From: Gemmatimonadota bacterium | GTDB lineage: Bacteria; Gemmatimonadota; Gemmatimonadetes; Gemmatimonadales; GWC2-71-9 | Length of the DNA stretch: 23,330 nt | NCBI GenBank assembly: GCA_017889745.1 | Contig: JAGGAG010000073.1 | Location: 1 to 23,330 of the forward strand | Reading direction: 5' to 3' | Part shown: in pieces, positions 1 to 5,206 of the stretch | Numbering within the stretch: the stretch's first letter is position 1 | How the letters are laid out: every line of letters starts with the position of its first letter | Notes under the pieces: model-generated | The model's database searches: none | What the model was told of the DNA's origin: nothing | What the model saw: the letters and a program-made list of their open reading frames with translations, nothing else | Position numbers and translations under genes: made by a program

Positions 1-492
1 CCCGTGAGCAGCAGCGACAGCGGCTTCGTCCTGGTGGCACCCTGCGCCGGCACCCTGCTGCGCCTCCGGGTCAACGCGCCCGGCGCCGTGGTGCGCGAGG
101 GAGATACCCTGGCCGAGGTGGCCTGTCAGGGCGCACCGCTCCAGGGCGAGCTGATGCTGCCGCAGGCCGGCGTGCCCCTCGTGCAGCGCGGACAGGGCGT
201 GAAGCTCCGGTTCGATGCCTTCCCCTACCAGCGCTACGGCGTCCGCTTCGGCACCGTCCGCTGGCTCGGCCCCGCGGGCCTGAGCGCGCAGGACAGCGGG
301 GCGTTCCGCGCCATCGTCGACCTGTCGGAGAGCAGCATCAGGGTGCGCGGCAGGATGCGGCCGCTCCTGCCCGGCATGGGCGGCCAGGCCGATATCGTCG
401 TCGGCCGCCGCTCCCTCGTGAGCTATGCCTTCGAACCGCTCCGGGCGCTCAAGGAGAGCTTCGCGGACGCCCCGGCGGACTCGACCCCATGA
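1..492 (+). CDS. HlyD-family membrane fusion protein, C-terminal part (5' end outside window)
   Basis: The reading frame is open to the first base, so the GTG at position 4 is probably internal and the N-terminal transmembrane and coiled-coil parts lie upstream. Visible residues start with the second half of a lipoyl-like domain (VLVAPCAGTLLRLRV, then GDTLAEV). A beta-barrel region follows (GQGVKLRFDAFPYQRYG, GTVRWLG), and then the LLPGMGGQADIVVG segment and the PLRAL C-terminus typical of fusion proteins paired with peptide or bacteriocin ABC exporters (CvaA/HlyD type). Such proteins bridge an inner-membrane ABC transporter to the outer membrane. The stop codon overlaps the sigma-54 activator start (ATGA), so the two are translationally coupled. 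With the GG-motif peptides downstream, peptide export is the likely role. The transporter itself is not visible and may lie upstream. Confidence 0.8.
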   Translation, partial: PVSSSDSGFVLVAPCAGTLLRLRVNAPGAVVREGDTLAEVACQGAPLQGELMLPQAGVPLVQRGQGVKLRFDAFPYQRYGVRFGTVRWLGPAGLSAQDSGAFRAIVDLSESSIRVRGRMRPLLPGMGGQADIVVGRRSLVSYAFEPLRALKESFADAPADSTP

Positions 493-1499
493 CCGGGTAC
501 TGGTTCAACGGCACCGGCCATCCCGACTGGCGCTACACCCTCGACGACTTCAAGAGCGATGACGAGTCCATGGCCAACTGCCTGGGCCTGGCCCGGCTCG
601 CTGCGCGCACCGATCTGCCCATCCTCATCCTGGGCGAGACCGGTACCGGCAAGACCATGCTCGCCCGCGCGATCCACAATTCCTCCCGCCGCGCCGCAGC
701 GCCATTCGTTGCGTTCAACTCCTCGGCGCTGAGCGACACGCTGCTCGACAGCCAGCTCTTCGGCCACGAGAAAGGCGCCTTTACCGGGGCCATCAGGCGG
801 GTCAAGGGCAAGTTCGAGCAGGCCGACAAGGGCACGCTCTTCCTCGACGAGATCGCCGACATGAGCCCCGCCGGCCAGGCCAAGATCCTGCGGGCGGTCG
901 AGTACGGCGAGTTCGAGCGCCTGGGCGGCGAGACACTGCAGGAAGCCGACGTGCGGCTCATCAGCGCCACCCACCTGCCGATGGCGCGCTACCTCGCCGC
1001 GGATCACTTCCGGAAGGACCTCTTCTACCGGATCAGCGGCATCACCCTGCGACTGCCCCCCCTCTGCGAGCGGCCCCGGGACCTCCGCACCATCATGGCC
1101 ACCGCCATCGCGGCGGCGAGCCGAGCCCAGGACAAGTCCATCGTCGGCCTGAGCCGGGAGGCCGCCGACCGGCTGCTGGAGTACCCCTGGCCCGGCAACC
1201 TTCGCCAGCTGCAGCGAGTCATTCATACCGCCGTCGCCATTACCGAAGGCGACATCATCGAGCCCGATGCAATCCTGCTCGAAGCCTCGGTGGAAGAGGT
1301 CCGCGCCGGCGACGGCACCCCGCCGAGTTCGGCGGCGGGCACCGGCGCCCTCGCCGATGATGATGATCTCTCCCTCCGTGCCGCCGAGGCCCGTCACATC
1401 CACCAGGTCCTCGAGCGGTTCCGCGGCAACAAGCGGCGCACGGCGCGCGCGCTTGGCCTCTCCCGCTCGACCCTCGACCGCAAGCTCGCCGGGCACTGA
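489..1499 (+). CDS. Sigma-54-dependent transcriptional activator (AAA+ and Fis HTH, no receiver domain)
   Basis: A bacterial enhancer-binding protein of 336 residues that would remodel sigma-54 RNA polymerase by ATP hydrolysis. Motifs seen: Walker A GETGTGKT (49-56), the sigma-54 contact loop GAFTGA (96-101), Walker B GTLFLDE (115-121), the arginine-finger region FRKDLFYRI (174-182), sensor II WPGNLRQL (234-241), and a C-terminal Fis-type helix-turn-helix (about 297-334). Only about 25 residues precede the AAA+ core, so there is no receiver, GAF or PAS domain. Activity may be set by expression level, a partner protein or an unknown ligand. The start at 489 overlaps the stop of the fusion protein gene (ATGA). 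Two 23-base repeats and a sigma-54 promoter lie right behind its stop codon, so its natural target is probably the small peptide genes. Confidence 0.95.
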   Translation: MTGYWFNGTGHPDWRYTLDDFKSDDESMANCLGLARLAARTDLPILILGETGTGKTMLARAIHNSSRRAAAPFVAFNSSALSDTLLDSQLFGHEKGAFTGAIRRVKGKFEQADKGTLFLDEIADMSPAGQAKILRAVEYGEFERLGGETLQEADVRLISATHLPMARYLAADHFRKDLFYRISGITLRLPPLCERPRDLRTIMATAIAAASRAQDKSIVGLSREAADRLLEYPWPGNLRQLQRVIHTAVAITEGDIIEPDAILLEASVEEVRAGDGTPPSSAAGTGALADDDDLSLRAAEARHIHQVLERFRGNKRRTARALGLSRSTLDRKLAGH

Positions 1500-1507
1500 G
1501 CGTCGCG

Positions 1508-1573
1508 TCTCGTTCCAGTACCATGGCTCCACTTCAGTACTAATCAACAGTCTCGTTCCGGAACCATGCCTCC
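1508..1573 (+). promoter_or_regulatory. Tandem upstream activator sites for the sigma-54 activator
   Basis: Two direct repeats, 1508-1530 and 1551-1573, match at 20 of 23 positions. Both begin TCTCGTTCC and contain ACCATG and CTCC. The second copy contains the perfect palindrome GTTCCGGAAC. The repeat period is 43 bp, about four helical turns, so both sites would face the same side of the DNA. Their centres sit about 145 and 102 bp upstream of the start point predicted from the promoter at 1638-1653, the usual range for enhancer sites. Binding by the neighbouring activator is an inference. Confidence 0.65.
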
Positions 1574-1637
1574 TCGCTGTTTCGTAGCTGCCGCGCCAAC
1601 TCGTTGCACCGCCATCACTTCCCAGGTGCGCCCGAAG

Positions 1638-1653
1638 GGGCACAGCGATTGCT
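1638..1653 (+). promoter_or_regulatory. Sigma-54 (-24/-12) promoter of the small peptide genes
   Basis: The sequence GGGCACA-GCGA-TTGCT matches the sigma-54 consensus TGGCACR-N4-TTGCW at every defined position except the first T. The essential GG (1639-1640) and GC (1651-1652) have the correct spacing. The predicted start is near 1664, leaving a leader of about 48 bases before the ATG at 1712. The location between a sigma-54 activator gene and the peptide genes makes a chance match unlikely. Confidence 0.8.
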
Positions 1654-1711
1654 TTTGAAAGAGCAGGCAGAAGTTCGCTGCCGCCTCGTTCACCGCCACA
1701 GGAGATGCACC

Positions 1712-1819
1712 ATGGCCGCCAAGAAGAGCTCAAAGGTGAAGGACCTTCCGCGCAAGTCAGTGTCCACGAAGAAGGCGTCGAATGTGAAGGGTGGCGGGCT
1801 CCAGAAGCCGCCCAAGTAA
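1712..1819 (+). CDS. Small Lys-rich double-glycine peptide 1 (35 aa)
   Basis: The ATG at 1712 follows a good ribosome binding site (AGGAG, 1700-1704, 7-base spacing) and is the first gene after the sigma-54 promoter. The peptide has no cysteine, tryptophan or membrane segment and is strongly basic. Key residues are KK (4-5), V9, K10, D11-L12-P13, K15, V17, K21-A22, and V25-K26-G27-G28 followed by GLQKPPK. It aligns without gaps to peptide 2 from Met to GG, with 13 of 28 identical residues. Counting back from the second Gly, hydrophobic residues occupy -4 and -12 and Ala occupies -7, resembling the leader pattern cut by peptidase-containing ABC exporters. If cut there, only 7 residues remain, so GG may instead be a recognition tag. 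Function is unknown; export by the HlyD system is inferred. Confidence 0.75.
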   Translation: MAAKKSSKVKDLPRKSVSTKKASNVKGGGLQKPPK

Positions 1820-1891
1820 GCTGCTCGAGGGCTGTCGTCCAGTTCACTGGCGGTTCAACCGATCGATCACGCACTCACGGAGTATTTGAAA

Positions 1892-1993
1892 ATGACCGAC
1901 AAGAAGAACGCGCCGGTGCGCGACCTGCCCGAGAAGAAGATCCCCGCGGGTAAGGCCGACCAGATCAAGGGCGGTCGCAAGATCACGGAGTGA
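1892..1993 (+). CDS. Small Lys-rich double-glycine peptide 2 (33 aa)
   Basis: The ATG at 1892 has a GGAG ribosome site at 1879-1882. It is a paralogue of peptide 1: KK (4-5), V9, R10, D11-L12-P13, K15, I17, K21-A22 and I25-K26-G27-G28 fall at identical positions. The tail after GG is RKITE. The 72-base gap to peptide 1 shows no second sigma-54 site, so both probably share one transcript. The conserved positions and equal distance from Met to GG support real coding despite the small size. The tail differs completely from peptide 1, as expected if the part before GG is a shared leader and the rest is free to vary. Confidence 0.72.
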   Translation: MTDKKNAPVRDLPEKKIPAGKADQIKGGRKITE

Positions 1994-2094
1994 CCTGAAC
2001 CAGCGCCGTGGCCCGCTTGTCAGTACTGGAGCGGGCTACGGGCTGGCTGGAGTCGCGGCGGAGTTGGACCAAACCTCAAGACCACACGTGGAGC

Positions 2095-2247
2095 ATGGCC
2101 CAGAAGAAGCGCCGGAAGCCCGAAGACAAGGCCCGCAAGGAAGTGGTTCTGTTGAAGGACCTGGCCCCCCGGCAGGATGTAAAGGGTGGCGCCAAGCTCC
2201 GCTTCGGGGAGGCCCCCGCATCCTCGTCCGGGAAGGGGACGGACTGA
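2095..2247 (+). CDS. Small Lys-rich double-glycine peptide 3 (about 50 aa)
   Basis: This is the third member of the set. It begins M-A-Q-K-K as the others carry KK at 4-5. It has K21-D22-L23 and V29-K30-G31-G32, so the spacing between DL and KGG is 6 residues instead of 14. The 18-residue tail after GG (AKLRFGEAPASSSGKGTD) is longer than in peptides 1 and 2. The start is uncertain: the ATG at 2095 has only a GGAG one base away, while an in-frame GTG at 2008 would add 29 residues unlike those of the other members. I prefer 2095 because it restores the shared N-terminus. It is likely co-transcribed with peptides 1 and 2. Confidence 0.62.
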   Translation: MAQKKRRKPEDKARKEVVLLKDLAPRQDVKGGAKLRFGEAPASSSGKGTD

Positions 2248-2296
2248 CCCCGACCCTCCGGCTCCGCTCGCCGCTTTACGCTTCGCGCTGTCCCTG

Positions 2297-2324
2297 CCCA
2301 CCCCTCACCCCTCACCCCTCACCC
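2297..2324. repeat. Heptamer tandem repeat (CTCACCC)
   Basis: Three perfect CTCACCC units (2304-2324) follow one imperfect unit (2297-2303). They lie between the third peptide gene and ilvE. The unit is related to the CCGCTCA/CCGTTCA arrays at 8336, 13502 and 14923. Confidence 0.8.
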
Positions 2325-2374
2325 GTGTAACTTCAGCCAGGAACTCGCAGCACCCCTTTTCGCGGATACGCATC

Positions 2375-3289
2375 ATGGCGACAGCACCGACGGCAACCGG
2401 ACCGGCAGCAGCCAAGCCCGCCCCTCGCACCGGTCAGACCACCATCTGGCTCGACGGTGAGTGGCACACCCGCGAAACGGCGAAAGTCTCCGTTTTCGAC
2501 CACGGGCTGCTCTATGGCGACGGCGTCTTCGAGGGGATCCGCGTCTACGGCGGGAAGATCTTCCGGCTCGAGGAGCACCTCGACCGGCTGTACGACTCGG
2601 CCCAGGCCATCTGGCTCTCCATCCCGATGTCCAAGGCGGAGATGACTGCCATCACCGAGGAAGCGGTGCACCGGTCCGGGCTCGGCGAGGCCTACATCCG
2701 ACACATCGTCACCCGGGGTGTCGGTGATCTCGGCCTCAGCCCGAAGAACTGTCCGCGCGGTACCGTCATCATCATCGTGGACACCATCGCCCTCTGGCCC
2801 GCCGCCACCTACGAGACCGGCCTGCGAGTCATCACCGCCGGCACGCCGATCCCGCACCGTGAGGCGCTGTCGCCCCGGGTCAAGTCACTCAACTACCTGC
2901 CGCACATCATGGCCAAGAGCGAGGGCCTCGTGGCCGGCATGGACGACGTGCTCATGCTTGACAGCGTCGGCTTCGTGGCCGAGGCGTCCGGCTGCAACAT
3001 CTTCGTGGTGAAGGGCAACACGATTCGTACGCCGCCCGCGTATGCCGGCATTCTTCGCGGCGTCACGCGCGACGTGGTCATCGATCTGGCCCGCGAGGCG
3101 GGATACACCATGACCGAGGAACAGCTCAATCGCTACGACGTGTATACCGCCGACGAGGTCTTCTTTACCGGCACCGCTGCCGAGGTGGTCGGGATCCGGG
3201 AGGTCGATGGCCGCCGGATCGGTGCCGGCAAGCCCGGCCCGGTAACCCACGATATCGCCGCCCGCTACCGGGCCGTTACCCGCGGCTGA
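2375..3289 (+). CDS. ilvE: Branched-chain-amino-acid aminotransferase
   Basis: A fold-type IV PLP aminotransferase of 304 residues, the usual length. It would interconvert Leu, Ile and Val with their 2-oxo acids using glutamate/2-oxoglutarate in the cytosol. Visible motifs are FDHGLLYGDGVFEGIRVY (41-58), the Schiff-base lysine in VKSLNYL (K170), a GFVAEASGCNIF segment, GILRGVTRDVVIDLA and DEVFFTGTAAEV. The frame is open further upstream, but that extension runs through the heptamer repeat and is low-complexity, so the ATG at 2375 is chosen. A D-amino-acid transaminase or ADC lyase is a possible relative, but the motif set fits IlvE. The DUF2064 gene follows 28 bases later. Confidence 0.92.
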   Translation: MATAPTATGPAAAKPAPRTGQTTIWLDGEWHTRETAKVSVFDHGLLYGDGVFEGIRVYGGKIFRLEEHLDRLYDSAQAIWLSIPMSKAEMTAITEEAVHRSGLGEAYIRHIVTRGVGDLGLSPKNCPRGTVIIIVDTIALWPAATYETGLRVITAGTPIPHREALSPRVKSLNYLPHIMAKSEGLVAGMDDVLMLDSVGFVAEASGCNIFVVKGNTIRTPPAYAGILRGVTRDVVIDLAREAGYTMTEEQLNRYDVYTADEVFFTGTAAEVVGIREVDGRRIGAGKPGPVTHDIAARYRAVTRG

Positions 3290-3317
3290 CCCGGCGCGTG
3301 CGGCCCGCACGGTCGCG

Positions 3318-3893
3318 GTGCTGCTCGATGCGCCGCGGCCGGAATACGTGCCACGCGGCCTCGCGCTGGCCGTCGGTGAGAAGTACGCTGTGCGGCTCCT
3401 CCGGGTCATCGCCCGTCGCACCATCGAGAGTGTGGAGTCCCTGGGATGGGAGCCGGTCGTCTGGTTTGCGCCGACCGAGGCATGGCCCGAGATGCGGCGC
3501 TGGTTGGGCGATGCCATCGCACTCTACCCGCGCCCCTTCGGCGACATGGGGGGTACGCTCGCCGCCATCGCGCAGCAGTCGGGTCCCGAGGGCGGCTGGC
3601 TTGCGGTCCGGCCGGCCGGAGCCGGGCTGACGATCGATCTCCTGGAGCGCGCGCGGCAGGCGGTGGAAGACGGCGGGCTCGTCTTCGGCGCCACGACCCG
3701 GGAGGGCATCTATCTGCTCGGCGGTCCGGCCAGCTTCGCTGACTTCGTGCGGGACCTTCCCTGGGGCGAGCCCGACCTCGCGCCGGTCATCCGCGCCAGG
3801 CTTCGCGACATGGGCGCCGGGTGGGCCGAGTTGCCCCGACTTGTCGAGCTGTCGAACGAGGATGACCTTCGCGCGGCGGGACTCTTGACCTGA
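3318..3893 (+). CDS. DUF2064-like glycosyltransferase-fold protein (diverged)
   Basis: This 191-residue protein resembles the DUF2064/TIGR04282 family of small nucleotide-sugar-transferase-like proteins. Supporting segments are an N-terminal VLLDAPRPEYVPRGLA (family form APRPGxVKTRLA), GDMGGTLAA in the middle, REGIYLLGG where the family has DGGYYLIG, and a final ELSNEDDLRAAG like the family's DVDTxEDL end. The KTRL sequence and the acidic metal-site segment (IGSDCPDL in relatives) are altered, so activity is doubtful. The start is GTG 3318. No ATG is available, and in-frame residues upstream (ADPARAARTVA) suggest the true start could be slightly earlier. It is probably in one operon with ilvE. 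Confidence 0.6.
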   Translation: MLLDAPRPEYVPRGLALAVGEKYAVRLLRVIARRTIESVESLGWEPVVWFAPTEAWPEMRRWLGDAIALYPRPFGDMGGTLAAIAQQSGPEGGWLAVRPAGAGLTIDLLERARQAVEDGGLVFGATTREGIYLLGGPASFADFVRDLPWGEPDLAPVIRARLRDMGAGWAELPRLVELSNEDDLRAAGLLT

Positions 3894-3952
3894 TCTCGGC
3901 CGCGAACGCACTTTCCCCGGAACCTGTCGGAAAACTACACCTCGGGGGGTGC

Positions 3953-4192
3953 ATGGCATGGCGCGTAGTTGAGGTCGCAGAGCGGCAGTGGAGCGTCTCG
4001 GTCGCCGCGGAGCGGCGGGCCAACTCCCAGCGCTGGAAGCTCGTGCTCGCCTTCCGCGCCCGCGATGGTGACAAGCGCCTCCTCTGGACCGAATATCCGA
4101 TGGCCTCCACCTCGCGCTCCTCGCTGCTCCAGCAGGCCGAGCGGATTCCGGACGCCAAGCTGGCTGAACTGCTCGCTTCCCAACTCCGGTGA
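3953..4192 (+). CDS. Hypothetical protein, 79 aa
   Basis: I do not recognise this protein. It has an MAWRVVEVAERQWSVSVAAERR start, a WKLVLAFRARDG-like strand pair and an amphipathic C-terminal helix (SLLQQAERIPDAKLAELLASQLR). It has no signal peptide, membrane segment or cysteine. It lies 59 bases after the DUF2064 gene and 7 bases before the next small gene, with the same strand and codon bias, so it is probably part of one transcript with the two genes that follow. Confidence 0.6.
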   Translation: MAWRVVEVAERQWSVSVAAERRANSQRWKLVLAFRARDGDKRLLWTEYPMASTSRSSLLQQAERIPDAKLAELLASQLR

Positions 4193-4199
4193 TCCCGCT

Positions 4200-4448
4200 A
4201 TGGCATCGATTTCGCTTCACGACCTCAGGCTGGTATCAGATGCCCTGCTCGCTCTCAGGGGGGCCACCATCGGGGGCGCGGTGATGCGGGGAGACCTCCG
4301 GCAGTTGCGGCTCGAGTTTACTAATGGGAGCCTGGCGGTCCTGCGAATCGATGCCGATGCAGACGGCCGCGCTCGGCTCGAGCTCGACGTCATCCGCGCG
4401 CCGGGTGAAGCCTCGAACCAGCTGGAAGTCCGTTTCGAAAACGCTTGA
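4200..4448 (+). CDS. Hypothetical protein, 82 aa
   Basis: I do not recognise this small protein. After a short helix (LHDLRLVSDALLALRGATIGG) it alternates strands (LRQLRLEFTNGSLAVLRIDAD, ARLELDVIRAP, QLEVRFENA), suggesting a compact beta-rich fold. There is no signal peptide. The ATG at 4200 begins 8 bases after the preceding stop, and its own stop overlaps the next start by one base (TGATG), so translational coupling is likely. The other frames over this stretch are interrupted or lack sensible composition. Confidence 0.6.
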   Translation: MASISLHDLRLVSDALLALRGATIGGAVMRGDLRQLRLEFTNGSLAVLRIDADADGRARLELDVIRAPGEASNQLEVRFENA

Positions 4449-4888
4449 TGCCGAGGACCGACGCCGACTCGATGTCGCCACCAGCCACGAACGATCGCCT
4501 TCGCTTTGCGGAGTTCTCACTCGAGCGGCTGCCCAATGGGCGGTGCCGCTCGAGGGTGCTGCTCACCTGGCTGGAAACGGAGCGCTTCACCGGCGAGTCC
4601 GAGGGCCTTGCGTCCCAGGCCGGCGAACTCCGCTGCGCCGCCCAGGCCTGCGTCAACGCCCTCACCCAGGCCGTGCAGGACGGCATGGGCTTCGAGCTCC
4701 TCGGGGTAAAGGCCGTCCGGGCCTTTGATGCCAATGTGGTCATCGTTTCGCTCGCCCTCCGTGGTGAGGGCGGAGGACAGCGGGTCGTCGGGAGCTTCCT
4801 CTCCGATACCGACGCGCCCCGCGGGGCCGCACTCGCGGTCCTCAATGCCACCAACCGCGTCCTGGGCAACAAGTTCTTCATGCGCTGA
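4448..4888 (+). CDS. Hypothetical protein resembling the LeuA regulatory (dimer) domain
   Basis: This protein has about 146 residues. Its middle and end read like the C-terminal regulatory domain of 2-isopropylmalate synthase: a small-residue turn, a long helix (CAAQACVNALTQAVQ), FELLGVKAVRAFDANVVIVSLALRG strands, then VVGSFLSDTDAPRGAALAVLNATNRVL, similar to the family's G-x-S-x-D-x-x-x-ASA-x-A-x-x-x-A-x-N pattern. No catalytic TIM barrel is present. The start is ATG 4448 (overlapping the previous stop); ATG 4472 is the alternative. The domain link is by eye and tentative. Proximity to ilvE would fit an amino-acid-sensing role, but this is inference. Confidence 0.55.
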   Translation: MPRTDADSMSPPATNDRLRFAEFSLERLPNGRCRSRVLLTWLETERFTGESEGLASQAGELRCAAQACVNALTQAVQDGMGFELLGVKAVRAFDANVVIVSLALRGEGGGQRVVGSFLSDTDAPRGAALAVLNATNRVLGNKFFMR

Positions 4889-4889
4889 A

Positions 4890-4908
4890 TTCTGGCGCTT
4901 TGCCAGAA
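4890..4908 (+). terminator. Hairpin after the ilvE-region genes
   Basis: A perfect 7-bp stem, TTCTGGC (4890-4896) and GCCAGAA (4902-4908), with a 5-base loop begins two bases after the stop at 4888. There is no T tract, so termination is possible but not certain. Confidence 0.45.
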
Positions 4909-5206
4909 CAGCGGAGGAATGGTTGGCGGGGAGCAGCGCGTTCGCTGTTGCGGCTCCTCCTCACGGAGTGACCCGGTCTGGTTCCGCGGTCGCGGCGTCC
5001 GCCTTGCATCGGCCCAAGCCCATGTCGCTCTGTGGGTTACCGGCGTGGCAATCTGAACCGCCGGTTTGTCTCGCTGGCACAGTTGTCGCTAGATTGTTTT
5101 CGGGTCAGCACTCGAAGGTCCTGGCGCCGCAGCTCTTCAGGCGGCGCAGCTCACGGTCGCCGCGCGGCATGTTTCGCCTGGCCGGCGTTGCGAACGAGGA
5201 GGTTTG
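4909..5206. other. Gene-free leader region of the MltD gene
   Basis: About 300 bases carry no credible gene on either strand; the open frames here have no conserved-looking composition. The region holds the promoter candidate at 5066-5095 and ends with the strong ribosome site AGGAGG (5197-5202), so it is probably a long 5' leader. No riboswitch could be recognised. Confidence 0.5.
5066..5095 (+). promoter_or_regulatory. Candidate promoter of the MltD gene
   Basis: TTGTCT (5066-5071), an 18-base spacer and TAGATT (5090-5095) form a plausible housekeeping promoter with a leader of about 105 bases. The same stretch contains TGGCACA-GTTG-TCGCT (5075-5090), one mismatch from a sigma-54 site, so the promoter class is ambiguous. 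Confidence 0.4.

Noticed and set aside
1541..1549. IHF site between the two activator sites
   Set aside because: TAATCAA fits the first half of the IHF consensus but the second half is missing.
423..1874. Long minus-strand open frame (483 codons) antisense to the sigma-54 activator
   Set aside because: It is an artefact of high-G+C codon bias. The plus frame has all AAA+ motifs, while this one shows Gly/Ala/Arg-rich low-complexity sequence without a family.
2186..2374. N-terminal extension of IlvE
   Set aside because: It runs through the third peptide gene end and the CTCACCC repeat and gives Pro/Ser-rich sequence without family match.
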